Positions 16,586 to 26,097 of a stretch of DNA of 64,000 nucleotides are shown here, piece by piece. The translations under genes and the position numbers were made by a program. How positions within the stretch are numbered: position 1 is the first letter of the stretch; each line of letters starts with the position of its first letter. Source of the stretch: Verrucomicrobium spinosum DSM 4136 = JCM 18804 (lineage in GTDB: Bacteria > Verrucomicrobiota > Verrucomicrobiia > Verrucomicrobiales > Verrucomicrobiaceae); assembly GCF_000172155.1 (NCBI RefSeq), contig NZ_ABIZ01000001.1, positions 4,063,105 to 4,127,104 on the forward strand, read 5' to 3'. The notes under the pieces are model-generated. The model was given only the letters and a program-made list of their open reading frames with translations, was not told where the DNA came from and did no database searches.

Positions 16586-17917
16586 ATGGGCAATACAAGT
16601 TCGGCAGCATTGCAGGAGGCACGGAGGCGCATCAGCGTTTCCAAGACAACGGGACAGCCCCATCTCTTTTTGGGAGACTTGGGGCTGGATGAAGTCCCAT
16701 TGGAAGTCGCGGAGCTGTCTCATCTCCGCCAACTGAGTCTCGGATGGAACTATTCCCCTTCGGCCAAAAAGTGGAATCCGGATCGGTCATTCTTTAACCC
16801 GGGTGCGATGTCCAACCTCTCAGAGTTGGCGCACCTCCCGCTTGAGTGGTTGGATCTGAGGGCCACCGGATTTAACAACTGTGCCGCTTTGGAAGGGTTC
16901 TCTGCATTGAGGAGCCTGAATCTCAGCCACTCCTACGTCAGAAATATTGAACCCCTTTCGGCCCTCAGCCAGTTGCAGTGTCTGGAGCTCTGTCAAACTC
17001 AAGTCACGGACTTCAAACCATTGCAACGACTCGGGGCCTTGCAGCAGCTAGACCTCTACTCGACTTCCGTAAGCGATCTCGAACCGCTGGCGGCACTCCA
17101 CGCTTTGCAGCAACTAAACATTTGTAGCACCAAAGTCACTGATCTTGAACCGTTGGCGGGACTCAGCAGCCTACGGCAGTTCAATTTCAGTTTTACCGGA
17201 GTCACCGAACTGGATCCATTGGCGAAGATCACCACCTTACAGCAACTGGAGTTCAGGCTGGCCCCTATCTTCGATCTGGATGCGTTGGCAGGTCTTCGCG
17301 AACTGCAAAAGCTTGATCTCAGCACGACAGAAGTTCGTGATCTTGAACCATTGTCAGGGCTCGGCGCATTGCAAAAGCTCTATTTTAACCACACTGCAGT
17401 CAGCGACCTTGGACCGTTGGCGGGGCTCAGCGCACTGCGTAAGCTGGACCTTAGATGTGCTCGTCGGGTCACCGACATTGGGCCCTTGGCGGGGCTGCAT
17501 GCGTTGCAGCGTTTGATCCTCGCTTCAACCCAGGTAACCGACCTCACGCCACTGACGGAACTTCGAAATTTGCAGCATTTGGACCTTTCGAGGACCAAAG
17601 TGAGTGACCTCAGTCCGTTGACTTCACTCACAGCTTTGCGGAGTTTGGGCCTTACTTCGACACAAGTCAGCGACCTGGCCCCATTAGCCGCCTATAGAGA
17701 CTTGCAGCGGCTCTTTCTCGATTCCACACAAGTAAGTGATCTTGGACCAGTGGCGGGAATGAACAGCTTGCAGGAATTGTACGTCAGTCACACGTCGGTC
17801 ACCGACCTTGGGCCGCTGGCGGGTCTAACGGAACTTAAGCGGTTGAGTGTTGACGAGTGTGCTGTCAATTCAATGCCTCCGACGATCTCCCCCAATGAGA
17901 GCTGGGCAAAGCAATGA
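16586..17917 (+). CDS. Leucine-rich repeat protein, internalin-like (443 aa)
   Basis: After about 80 N-terminal residues there are 16 tandem leucine-rich repeats, mostly 22 residues with one of 23, with the consensus L-x-x-L-x-x-L-x-L-x-x-T-x-V-x-D-L-x-P-L-x-x. This matches the internalin/bacterial SD22-type repeat and predicts a curved solenoid for protein binding. There is no signal peptide, membrane segment or sorting signal, so it is probably cytosolic. The 66-bp DNA repeats have diverged, so it is an old array. It lies between the Nudix gene and the second sigma/FecR pair, all on the plus strand but with clear gaps. Partner unknown. Confidence 0.88.
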   Translation: MGNTSSAALQEARRRISVSKTTGQPHLFLGDLGLDEVPLEVAELSHLRQLSLGWNYSPSAKKWNPDRSFFNPGAMSNLSELAHLPLEWLDLRATGFNNCAALEGFSALRSLNLSHSYVRNIEPLSALSQLQCLELCQTQVTDFKPLQRLGALQQLDLYSTSVSDLEPLAALHALQQLNICSTKVTDLEPLAGLSSLRQFNFSFTGVTELDPLAKITTLQQLEFRLAPIFDLDALAGLRELQKLDLSTTEVRDLEPLSGLGALQKLYFNHTAVSDLGPLAGLSALRKLDLRCARRVTDIGPLAGLHALQRLILASTQVTDLTPLTELRNLQHLDLSRTKVSDLSPLTSLTALRSLGLTSTQVSDLAPLAAYRDLQRLFLDSTQVSDLGPVAGMNSLQELYVSHTSVTDLGPLAGLTELKRLSVDECAVNSMPPTISPNESWAKQ

Positions 17918-18156
17918 CACTTATGAAAGTGGCTAAAGTGACAATCTGCCAGAATTACGATCTCAACGAGCCTCCAAAAACGGACTCGGACTGGCCGCGG
18001 CGGTGACGCACTGAATGGTGCGCAATCCATCCATCCTTGAAGTTCCACGCGGTTTGCTTGATCCTTATATTAGCCGCCATCCTCGTTTCCCGTCCAAAAT
18101 TCCAATATCTGGCGGTTACTTTTCGGCGTCCTGTTCTGTGCCCAATCGCTCGTTCC

Positions 18157-18702
18157 ATGTCCACCCCTCCCGCCCCTGCCCCACCCGAACACTACGAGAC
18201 GTTCGTTCGCCTTTTTGTGCACCACGAAGGGCGGCTCCGGGGCTTCCTGAGGACCTTGGTACGCGATTGGGATGACGTGGATGAGGTGATGCAGGAGACC
18301 AGTCTGGTGGCTTGGCGGAAGTTCTCGCAGTTCGATCCGGACACGAATTTCATGGCTTGGGCGGCAGCGATTGCCCGATTCGAGGCACTGAAGCACCTGC
18401 GGAAGCAATCCCGGGACCGTCTGGTCTTCAACGACGAAATCCTGGACCTGCTGGCTGAGGAGAGTCTGGAAGAAGTGGACTCCCTGGAGCGCCACCGTTC
18501 CGCTCTGGGCAAGTGCCTGGAGAAGCTCGACTCCCGCCAGAAGGAGCTCCTCCAGCTGGCTTACCAGCCGGGTGTGAAGTTCCACGAGGTGGCCGCACAG
18601 GCGGGCAAGAGCGCGCAGGCCTTCTACAAAACCATCCAGCGTATGCGGGCAGCCCTGCTGCAGTGCGCGGAGAAACAGATGCAGGCGGAGGCTGCGACCT
18701 GA
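18157..18702 (+). CDS. ECF-type sigma-70 factor, Rhodopirellula/Verrucomicrobium family (2)
   Basis: The protein is about 181 residues. Region 2 contains DDVDEVMQETSLVAWRKFSQF and NFMAWAAAIARFEALKH; region 4 contains LDSRQKELLQLAY and the helix-turn-helix AGKSAQAFYKTIQRMR. It has the same length and family as the factor at 12653. The ATG at 18157 (MSTPPAPAPPEHYE) is chosen because the upstream extension to 18037 reads as a low-quality hydrophobic lead. It is six bases upstream of its partner FecR/LamG gene. It probably drives a regulon that may include the PSD1 gene at 20464. Confidence 0.92.
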   Translation: MSTPPAPAPPEHYETFVRLFVHHEGRLRGFLRTLVRDWDDVDEVMQETSLVAWRKFSQFDPDTNFMAWAAAIARFEALKHLRKQSRDRLVFNDEILDLLAEESLEEVDSLERHRSALGKCLEKLDSRQKELLQLAYQPGVKFHEVAAQAGKSAQAFYKTIQRMRAALLQCAEKQMQAEAAT

Positions 18703-18708
18703 TTCACC

Positions 18709-20412
18709 ATGTCAACTTCTGGAAACGGTAACACAGGTAACGGTGGGGGGTGCAATCCGGGGCAACTTCCCGAGGCGAGCCGCCTCATCGGTGAGTGGCT
18801 CAGCGGTGGCATCACGCCGGCTGACTTTGACCTCTTGCAGACGATGCTGCGCGATTGCAGCGAGGTACGGCGGATGCTGCGCGAGGAGGTAAACCTGGAG
18901 CAGGTGCTGCGCGAGAACGCCAGCGTCACGGCCGACCTGAAGGCCTGGAATCCGGAAGGTCTGCCTGACCACGAGGGCGAGGGAGAGGCGGCGGTCATGC
19001 CCTTTCCGGGGCAGAGTACGAAGACCCGGGCCAAGAAGTACTGGATTTCTTGGGCCGCGGCTGCATCACTGGCAGTACTGCTCTCCGCAGGCACCTTCCT
19101 CTGGGGGGGCCGCCATGCGCTGAGCAAGGATCTGGTGCGGGAAGAAACGAATCGCGGCTGCGCCATCCTCACCCATGTGGTGAATGCTGAGTGGCTGGAT
19201 GACGACAACAGCCGGCGCACCGGGGACACGGTGAACTCCGGGATGCTGAAACTGGCCTGCGGCTTTGCCCAAGTCGAGTTTTTCAGCGGGGCCACGCTCC
19301 TCATGGAGGGAGACGCTGAGCTGGAGATTATTTCCCCGTGGGAAGCTATCTGCCACTCTGGAAAAGTGCGCGTGCGCGTGCCCCCGCCTGCTCGCGGCTT
19401 CCTGCTCCATGCCCCGGGCATGAAACTGGTGGATCTGGGCACGGAGTTCGGTGTGCAAGTGAACCCGGAAGACCTGAGCTCCGAGGTGCACGTCTTCGAA
19501 GGAGAGGTGGAAGCCCACCCGAACAATCAAGAACTCATCAGCCTGAAAGAGGGCATGGGCCTCTATAAGGAAGGCAACAAAGTCGCCCCGCTACCCGGCG
19601 TGCGCCCTGATGACTTCATGGGCATGGAGCGTCTGGACGCGATCACCGCCACCCGGGCCAAAGCCCGGTATGATGCCTGGGCTACATGGAAAAAGGACAT
19701 CAGCAGCGACGAGCGGCTCGTGGTCTATTTCCCGTTCGAGCGCCAGGGTAAATGGCAGCGCATGATCGGCAACGGCTGCAATCCGTGCAATCCTGACCGC
19801 AACGGCGGCGTGGTAGGGGCCCGGTGGACCCAGGGCCGCTGGCCCATGAAGGATGCCCTGGAATTCAAGCGTCCTGGGGATCGGGTACGTCTCCGCATCG
19901 ACGGCGAGTACGAGGCACTCACTCTCACCTGCTGGGTGAAGGTGGACGGGCTGGACCGCAAGTTCAATGCCCTGCTCCTGACCGATGGCTATGATGCCGG
20001 TGAGCCCCACTGGCAGATCACCCAGGATGGGAGGCTCATGTTCTCCATCGCCTATCCGGATGAGGAGCACCCCGATGTGAAGCGCAATCAGGTGCACTAC
20101 TCGCCAGTCGTGTTCAACCGCTCCAACATCGGCCGCTGGCACCAGCTCGCGGTCACCTATGACAACTGCAGCGGTGAAGCGATCCAGTTTGTGGACGGCA
20201 AGGAAGTGAGCCGGGAGGTCTCGCCGCTCTACCAGCCGGGGCGCAAGATCGTCTATGGTGCCTGTGAGCTGGGCAACTGGGGCCTCCCCCTCCAGGACCA
20301 CCAGTTCCCCGTGCGGAACCTCAATGGATGCATGGACGAGTTTGCCATCTATCAGATCGCACTCGCTGGCGATGAGCTGAAGAAGATCTACGAAGCCTCC
20401 AAGCCGGAGTAG
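18709..20412 (+). CDS. FecR/LamG membrane anti-sigma-like protein (2)
   Basis: This 567-residue protein has a cytoplasmic N-terminus rich in G and N then acidic (1-105), a membrane segment (about 111-133), a FecR domain (about 145-290; SGATLLMEGDAELE, MKLVDLGTEFGVQV) and a LamG jelly roll (about 340-567; RVRLRIDGEYEALTLTCWVKV, NLNGCMDEFAIYQIAL). It parallels the protein at 13183-14868 domain by domain. Coupling to the sigma gene six bases upstream suggests it controls that factor. The PSD1/cytochrome gene follows 51 bases downstream, so all three may be co-transcribed. Confidence 0.88.
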   Translation: MSTSGNGNTGNGGGCNPGQLPEASRLIGEWLSGGITPADFDLLQTMLRDCSEVRRMLREEVNLEQVLRENASVTADLKAWNPEGLPDHEGEGEAAVMPFPGQSTKTRAKKYWISWAAAASLAVLLSAGTFLWGGRHALSKDLVREETNRGCAILTHVVNAEWLDDDNSRRTGDTVNSGMLKLACGFAQVEFFSGATLLMEGDAELEIISPWEAICHSGKVRVRVPPPARGFLLHAPGMKLVDLGTEFGVQVNPEDLSSEVHVFEGEVEAHPNNQELISLKEGMGLYKEGNKVAPLPGVRPDDFMGMERLDAITATRAKARYDAWATWKKDISSDERLVVYFPFERQGKWQRMIGNGCNPCNPDRNGGVVGARWTQGRWPMKDALEFKRPGDRVRLRIDGEYEALTLTCWVKVDGLDRKFNALLLTDGYDAGEPHWQITQDGRLMFSIAYPDEEHPDVKRNQVHYSPVVFNRSNIGRWHQLAVTYDNCSGEAIQFVDGKEVSREVSPLYQPGRKIVYGACELGNWGLPLQDHQFPVRNLNGCMDEFAIYQIALAGDELKKIYEASKPE

Positions 20413-20463
20413 GCGGATCATTTTGGATTTTGGAAGCGAGATTTTGGATTAATTGTTTCCTCG

Positions 20464-23349
20464 ATGCGATCTCACAAGCACTTCTGGGCGCTGATGACGG
20501 CGGCAGTCTCCACGGGAGGTGGATTGATGGCGGCAGAGCCGGAGGCAGAGAAGCATTTCGTGTTAAAAGTGCTGCCGCTCTTCAAGGAGAAGTGCCTCGC
20601 CTGCCACGGGGACGACCCGAAGAAATTCAAGGGCGGGTTCGACATGCGGACGCCGGAGAGGTTCTTCTCCGGCGGTGACAGTGAGAAGAATCCCGTTGTG
20701 CCGGGCAAGCCGGAGGAGAGCGTGCTCTACATCTCTGTGACCCGCACCGACTCCAGCCTGGCCATGCCGCCGAAGGAGAATGACAAGCTCTCTGAGGCGC
20801 AGGTGGAGATCATCAAACACTGGATCCTGGACGGCGGAATCTGGCCGGATGCCGGGAGGATCGCTGAAATCACGGAGGAACAGGCCCGCGCCCCCAAAGC
20901 TGCCGCCACCGGAGAGACGGGTGTCAAAGTGACCACCAGCGGCGGACTGTCGGACGACTGGACGAACCGACCCTACAAGCCGGAGGATCTGTGGGCGTAT
21001 GCGCCGATTCGTGGCGTGCTCAAAGACGAAGGACCAGAAAGCGGACGTTCCATTGATCGCCTCATCGGCGCCAAGATGAAGGAACTCGGGGTGGAAGCGG
21101 GACCTCTGGCGGACCGGAGAACGCTGATCCGCAGGGCGACGTTTGACCTCACCGGACTGCCACCGACTCCGCAGGAGGTGGCGCAATTCCTTGCAGACCC
21201 TGTCTCCGAGGAGGAGGCATTTGCAAGACTCGTGGATCGGCTCCTGGCCAGTCCCCACTATGGAGAGCACTGGGCGCGTCACTGGCTGGATGTGGTGCGC
21301 TATGCAGACTCCTCCGGCTTTGCCAACGACTACGAGCGCGGCAACACCTGGCGGTACCGCGACTACGTCATCCGGGCATTCAATGAGGACAAACCGTATG
21401 ACCAGTTCATCCGGGAGCAGATCGCGGGAGATGAACTCCCGTCAGACCGGACCAAGACACCTGAATCGGAAAGGCTGATCGCCACGGGATTCCTGCGCAT
21501 GGGCCCCTGGGAGCTGACCGGCATGGAGGTGCCGAAGGTGGCGCGTCAACGCTTCCTGGATGACGTGACGGACATCGTGGGACAGGCATTCCTGGGGCAC
21601 ACCCTGCAATGCGCGAGGTGCCATGACCACAAGTTCGATCCCATACCGACGCAGGACTACTACGCCATGCAGGCCTGCTTCGCCACCACGCAGCTCTCCG
21701 AGCGGGAGGCGCCCTTCCTTCCGGCAGAGAACACCCGTGGGTTTGAGGAAATCAAGTATCTGGAGATGCGCCGGGCAGAACACCTGGCCAGTCTGCGCCG
21801 CCTCGATGGAGTCTCGCTCAAGGCGGCCGGAGCCTGGTTCAAGGAAAAGAGCCTGGACCGCAGTGCTTGGGATGCCGCCCTGGCGAAGATCCGGACCCGC
21901 CAACCGGACACCCGGGCGAATGCACGCAGGGAGTTTTTCGGCCTCTTTGACGCCGCGCGCAATGCCCTGCTGAAACAGGGCGTGCCGGAGGCTGAGTATC
22001 CGCCAAAAAACCTCGGGTTCAACGTGGAGGACTACGGTCATGAACGCATCGCACGGAAGGGACTGGAGCGCCTGCGCTGGGAGATGGAGCGGTATGAGCC
22101 CTATGCCTTCGCCGTCTATGCGGGGCGAACGCCAGCGCTTAAGTCCGTGAACGCCCCGCTGCGGGTGCCTGCGGCAAGGCTGGAGGATGGGGAACTGGAA
22201 ATCACCGCGATCTTGGCGGGCGGGGATCCCTTTTCGCCCAAAACGCCAGTGAAACCCGGTACGCTGAGTGCCCTGGGAGGACGCAGCGCGGTCATCCCGG
22301 AGGGCATCGAAGGGCGGCGTCTGGCGTTGGCGGACTGGATCGCCTCCGCGGACAATCCCCTCACGACCCGCAGCATTGTGAACCGCCTCTGGCAGTGGCA
22401 CTTTGGGCGACCTATCGCAGGCAATCCCAACAACTTTGGTGCCACAGGGAAGAAACCGACGCATCCCGAACTGTTGGACTGGCTGGCGAATCGTCTCGTC
22501 AAAGAAGGATGGTCGATCAAAGCGATGCATCGCGTGATCATGATGAGTGAGGCGTATCGGCGCAGCGCCAGGCACCCCCACCCGGAACGGCTCAAGCAGC
22601 AGGATCCTCATGGCGTGAGCTACGCCGCCTTTCAACCCAGGCGGCTCGCCGCGGAGGAGATTCGCGACGCCATGCTCCTCGTCTCGGGAGAGTTGAATCC
22701 CACGATCGGCGGCATTCCTGCCCGGCCTGAGATCAATATGGAGGCCGCGCTACAGCCGCGGCAGGTGATGGGCACCTTCGCCCCGGCCTGGCAGCTGAAT
22801 CCCCTGCCCGCGCAGCGGCATCGTCGCTCCATCTATGTGCTGAAGCTGCATGGTCTGCGGGACCCTTTCATGGAGGTGTTTAACGAGCCCATACCGGAGT
22901 TTTCGTGTGAAGCCAGGGATGCGTCCAACGTCACGCCTCAGGTGTTCAGCCTCTTTAACAGTGCCGCCACGTTCGACCGCGGCCTGCAACTGGCACGCCG
23001 TATTCTTCGGGATGGGATTGCGGATGCCCAGGTCATCTCCGCGCTCTTTCTGCATACCTGTGGTCGCCCTCCCACCGAGCAGGAACAGCAGAAGTGTCTG
23101 GTGCACTGGGGGAACATGACCCGACGACATGAGGGGCTGACTCTGCCGCGGCAGGTGCTTCCCACCGAGGTGGTTCGAGAGGCCGTGGAGGAGAATACAG
23201 GAGAGAAGTTCACCTTCACGGAGCGGTTGCATGTCTCTGCGGACTATCAGCCGGACCTTGTCCCGGGCGAGATGGATGCAAAACTGCGCGGGCTTGCAGA
23301 AGTGGCCTTGGTGCTCTTTAATTCCAACGAGTTTGCGTTCGTGTACTGA
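20464..23349 (+). CDS. Planctomycete-type cytochrome c plus DUF1549/DUF1553 (PSD1) protein
   Basis: This 961-residue exported protein has a signal-like N-terminus, then a PSCyt1 haem domain with C44-L-A-C47-H48 and a possible distal Met in AMPPKEND. DUF1549 follows (about 175-390), with LTGLPPTPQEV, HYGEHWARHWLDVVRYADSSG and CARCHDHKFDPI, a second CxxCH site. DUF1553/PSD1 is C-terminal (about 610-900; RSIVNRLWQWHFGRPI, HPELLDWLANRLV). These proteins are abundant in Planctomycetes and Verrucomicrobia and are usually paired with a DUF1501 protein; the biochemical role is unproven, with polysaccharide breakdown proposed from context. The usual partner is 2.7 kb away (26098) rather than adjacent. 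Confidence 0.93.
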   Translation: MRSHKHFWALMTAAVSTGGGLMAAEPEAEKHFVLKVLPLFKEKCLACHGDDPKKFKGGFDMRTPERFFSGGDSEKNPVVPGKPEESVLYISVTRTDSSLAMPPKENDKLSEAQVEIIKHWILDGGIWPDAGRIAEITEEQARAPKAAATGETGVKVTTSGGLSDDWTNRPYKPEDLWAYAPIRGVLKDEGPESGRSIDRLIGAKMKELGVEAGPLADRRTLIRRATFDLTGLPPTPQEVAQFLADPVSEEEAFARLVDRLLASPHYGEHWARHWLDVVRYADSSGFANDYERGNTWRYRDYVIRAFNEDKPYDQFIREQIAGDELPSDRTKTPESERLIATGFLRMGPWELTGMEVPKVARQRFLDDVTDIVGQAFLGHTLQCARCHDHKFDPIPTQDYYAMQACFATTQLSEREAPFLPAENTRGFEEIKYLEMRRAEHLASLRRLDGVSLKAAGAWFKEKSLDRSAWDAALAKIRTRQPDTRANARREFFGLFDAARNALLKQGVPEAEYPPKNLGFNVEDYGHERIARKGLERLRWEMERYEPYAFAVYAGRTPALKSVNAPLRVPAARLEDGELEITAILAGGDPFSPKTPVKPGTLSALGGRSAVIPEGIEGRRLALADWIASADNPLTTRSIVNRLWQWHFGRPIAGNPNNFGATGKKPTHPELLDWLANRLVKEGWSIKAMHRVIMMSEAYRRSARHPHPERLKQQDPHGVSYAAFQPRRLAAEEIRDAMLLVSGELNPTIGGIPARPEINMEAALQPRQVMGTFAPAWQLNPLPAQRHRRSIYVLKLHGLRDPFMEVFNEPIPEFSCEARDASNVTPQVFSLFNSAATFDRGLQLARRILRDGIADAQVISALFLHTCGRPPTEQEQQKCLVHWGNMTRRHEGLTLPRQVLPTEVVREAVEENTGEKFTFTERLHVSADYQPDLVPGEMDAKLRGLAEVALVLFNSNEFAFVY

Positions 23350-23405
23350 GAGGGCTTTGAGGAGGTGGGTGCAGGACGGAACGCCGGTTCCCCTTTCCCC
23401 CTGCC

Positions 23406-24182
23406 ATGAAAACCCCGCACGACTTCTTCAGGGCCATCACTGGCATCGCCATGGAGAACGGGCTCCGGTATCTCCTCTTCGCCGGCTTCGCGTGGCTGTT
23501 GGCGTATGTGCTGTTCCGGCGTCGCTGGTTTCACCGCAAGATCATTGCCCGCCTGCCCACTTCGGCAGATGTGCGCCGTGAGATGGGTTACTCAGTGCTC
23601 ACGGTGGTGATCTACGGCATCGTGGGCACCCTCACGATCTGGATGGCCAAGCAGGGGTGGACGCACATGTATGGCCGCATCCCCAAGTTTGGGTGGGGCT
23701 GGTTTGTGGCCAGCATTTTCTGCATCATTGTGCTACACGATGCCTACTTCTACTGGACCCACCGGCTCATGCATCATCCGCGGCTCTACCGCTGGTTTCA
23801 CCGGGTGCATCACCAGTCCAACAATCCCTCGCCCTGGGCCGCATACTCCTTTGGCCCGCTGGAGGCTGCCATCCAGGTGGGCATCTTCCCGCTCTCGGTG
23901 CTGGTGATGCCCGTGCATCCCCTCGCGTTCTTCATCTTTCTGGTATGGCAGATTGCTTTCAACGTGGCTGGTCACACCGGGTTCGAGTTCTATCCCCGCT
24001 GGTGGCTGGATACGTGGTTTGGCCGGTTCATGAACACTCCGACGAATCATGTCATGCACCATGAGTACTACCGCGGGAACTATGGTCTGTATTTCAACGT
24101 CTGGGACCGCCTCATGGGGACGAACCATGAGAAGTACGAGGAGCGGTTCAAGGAAGTGACAGGCAGGAGCCGGGCAGCCTGA
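23406..24182 (+). CDS. Fatty acid hydroxylase/sterol desaturase family membrane enzyme
   Basis: This 258-residue integral membrane protein has about four hydrophobic segments and the di-iron histidine motifs of the family: HDAYFYWTHRLMHH (111-124), FHRVHH (131-136) and NHVMHHEYY near residue 218. It would use O2 and a di-iron centre to hydroxylate or desaturate a lipid, possibly a sterol, carotenoid or fatty acid. It follows the PSD1 gene by 56 bases on the same strand, so it could be read through from it, but no functional link is known. The 3' side runs directly into the 136-bp tandem array. Confidence 0.9.
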   Translation: MKTPHDFFRAITGIAMENGLRYLLFAGFAWLLAYVLFRRRWFHRKIIARLPTSADVRREMGYSVLTVVIYGIVGTLTIWMAKQGWTHMYGRIPKFGWGWFVASIFCIIVLHDAYFYWTHRLMHHPRLYRWFHRVHHQSNNPSPWAAYSFGPLEAAIQVGIFPLSVLVMPVHPLAFFIFLVWQIAFNVAGHTGFEFYPRWWLDTWFGRFMNTPTNHVMHHEYYRGNYGLYFNVWDRLMGTNHEKYEERFKEVTGRSRAA

Positions 24183-24204
24183 GGGAGGGGGCAAAAAGTC
24201 ACTT

Positions 24205-24874
24205 GTGGCTGGGTTCGTAAGAACTTGGTCAGGCCGCTTGTGGCCCATGACGTGCTGTTCACCCCGCAGGGCCGCGCCACCTTCCCCACTTTCACAAGTG
24301 CAGCTACGAGCTTCGAATTGCCCTGCAATGATCCTCAGTCGTGGCTGGGTTCGTAAGAACCTGGTCAGGCCGCTTGTCGCCCATGACGTGCTGCTCACCC
24401 CGCAGGGCCGCGCCACCCTCCGCACTTTCACAAGTGCAGCTACGAACTTCGAATTGCCCTGCAATGATCCTCAGTCGTGGCTGGGTTCGTAAGAACCTGG
24501 TCAGGCCGCTTGTCGCCCATGACGTGCTGCTCACCCCGCAGGGCCGCGCCACCCTCCGCACTTTCACAAGTGCAGCTACGAACTTCGAATTGCCCTGCAA
24601 TGATCCTCAGTTGTGGCTGGGTTCGTAAGAACCTGGTCAGTCCGCTTGTTGCCCATGACGTGCCGCTCACCCCGCAGGGCCGCGCCACCCTCCGCAGTTT
24701 CACAAGTGCAGCTACGAACTTCGAATTGCCCTGCAATGATCCTCAGTTGTCGCTGGGTTCGTAAGAATCTGGTCAGGCTGCTTGGGGCTCATGACGTGCT
24801 GCCCACCCCGCAGGGCCGCGCCACCTTTCCGCACGTTCACAAGTGCAGCCACGAGCTTCGAATTGCCTTGTAGG
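24205..24874. repeat. Five tandem copies of a 136-bp structured repeat
   Basis: Units start at 24205, 24341, 24477, 24613 and 24749; the last is cut near 24874. Units 2 and 3 differ at only their last base, so expansion is recent. Each unit can form a GGTTC-gtaa-GAACC hairpin, a GCACTT-tcac-AAGTGC hairpin (units 2 and 3) and a TTGC-cct-GCAA hairpin. Because 136 is not a multiple of three, the overlapping frames of about 95 codons on both strands shift from unit to unit and are not genes. It occupies almost the whole gap between the hydroxylase and the glycosidase genes. Origin and role are unknown. Confidence 0.92.
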
Positions 24875-24932
24875 TTCCTGCATTTCCCTTCGACAATTCC
24901 CGGGCCGTTTGTATTCGTCCCTCCACCAGCCC

Positions 24933-25991
24933 ATGGCCACGCCGTCACCCACCCGTCGCGACTTTCTTGCCCTGTCAGGAACTTCCCTTCTGGGATTGGC
25001 TGGTTGCGATGGCCCGGCCTCCCCAGCCATCATCCCAAAGACCACCTTGGGCATCACGGGGCCACAGTTCACGTTGAATGGGAAGCCCACCTTCCTGCTC
25101 GGTTGCAGCTACTACGCGGCATTGGGAGCTCAGGACGGCACCTGGAAATCGGACTTGGACGAACTGCAGCGCCTCGGCTTCAATTGGATCCGGATGTGGG
25201 CCACTTGGGCATCCTTTGACAACGATATCTCCGCCGTGCATCCCAAGACGGGCAAGGCCCGGCAGCCGTATCTGGATCGGCTGAAAGCGCTTCTGACCGA
25301 CTGCGATGCCCGCGGCATGGTCGTGGACGTAAGCCTCTCCCGGGGCAACAGCGTGACTGGACCCGCCAAGCTGCAGAAACACGAGGCGCATGCGGAAGCG
25401 GTACGTACGCTGGTGAGTGAACTCAAGAGCTGGAAGAACTGGTACCTGGACCTCAGCAACGAACGAAACCTGACCGACAAGCGCTTCTGTAGTTATGATG
25501 AGCTGGTGGCGTTAGCAGGCATCTCACGATCCATCGATCCAGGTCGTCTGCTCACTGCCTCGTTTGCCGGCGACTTTTCCGCAGACGATCTCCAGGCCTA
25601 CTCCCAACAGGTGAAGGTGGACTTCCTCAGCCCGCATCGTCCTCGCGAAAGCAACTCCCCGGCCGAAACCGAGTCCCGGACCAAGGAATGGCGGGCTGCG
25701 ACGCTCAAACTCGGGAAAGAGCTGCCGGTGATGCATCAGGAGCCGTTCCGGCGGGGCTACGGATTCTCCCCCGAGGTGAAGGACTTCCTCATCGATCTGG
25801 AAGGGGCGGTGCGGGCAGGCGCAGGCGGATGGTGCTTCCACCAGGGCGACGCCCGCAAGGCCCCGGATGGCCGCCCGCGACGGTCCTTCGATCTGCGGGA
25901 TGGGCCGCTCTTCAGTCAACTGGACGACGTGGAGGAACAAGCCATCACCCAAATGGCGGCCTCGGTCAAAACCGCCCAAGGCACGCCTTAG
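24933..25991 (+). CDS. Exported glycosidase-like (clan GH-A type) lipoprotein
   Basis: This 352-residue protein has a twin-arginine start (TRRDFLALSG) and a lipobox LAGC near residue 29, so it is probably exported by Tat and lipid-anchored. The body looks like a TIM-barrel glycoside hydrolase: NGKPTFLLGCSYY, LGFNWIRMWATW, DLSNERN (candidate acid/base E after N) and MHQEPFRRG (candidate nucleophile E). It resembles cellulase-like families such as GH5, but the exact family is not clear. The start at 24933 avoids translating the end of the tandem array. It lies 107 bases upstream of the DUF1501 gene on the same strand. Confidence 0.72.
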   Translation: MATPSPTRRDFLALSGTSLLGLAGCDGPASPAIIPKTTLGITGPQFTLNGKPTFLLGCSYYAALGAQDGTWKSDLDELQRLGFNWIRMWATWASFDNDISAVHPKTGKARQPYLDRLKALLTDCDARGMVVDVSLSRGNSVTGPAKLQKHEAHAEAVRTLVSELKSWKNWYLDLSNERNLTDKRFCSYDELVALAGISRSIDPGRLLTASFAGDFSADDLQAYSQQVKVDFLSPHRPRESNSPAETESRTKEWRAATLKLGKELPVMHQEPFRRGYGFSPEVKDFLIDLEGAVRAGAGGWCFHQGDARKAPDGRPRRSFDLRDGPLFSQLDDVEEQAITQMAASVKTAQGTP

Positions 25992-26097
25992 GCGCTCATG
26001 CAGGGGGTGGAAGTCCGCGGCTTTCTTCATTTCCTGTCCAGATTGGCTCTGCGGCGTCGTTTCCCTTGTGTCCTGACGCCGACCCGCTTCATCAGCC

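Noticed and set aside
24205-24873. Overlapping 86-98 codon frames in the 136-bp repeats, both strands
   Set aside because: They recur only because the DNA repeats, and the period of 136 shifts the frame each time, so no single protein is conserved.
24205-24874. CRISPR array
   Set aside because: The repeat unit is 136 bp with no spacers; all parts of each unit are repeated and no cas genes are near.
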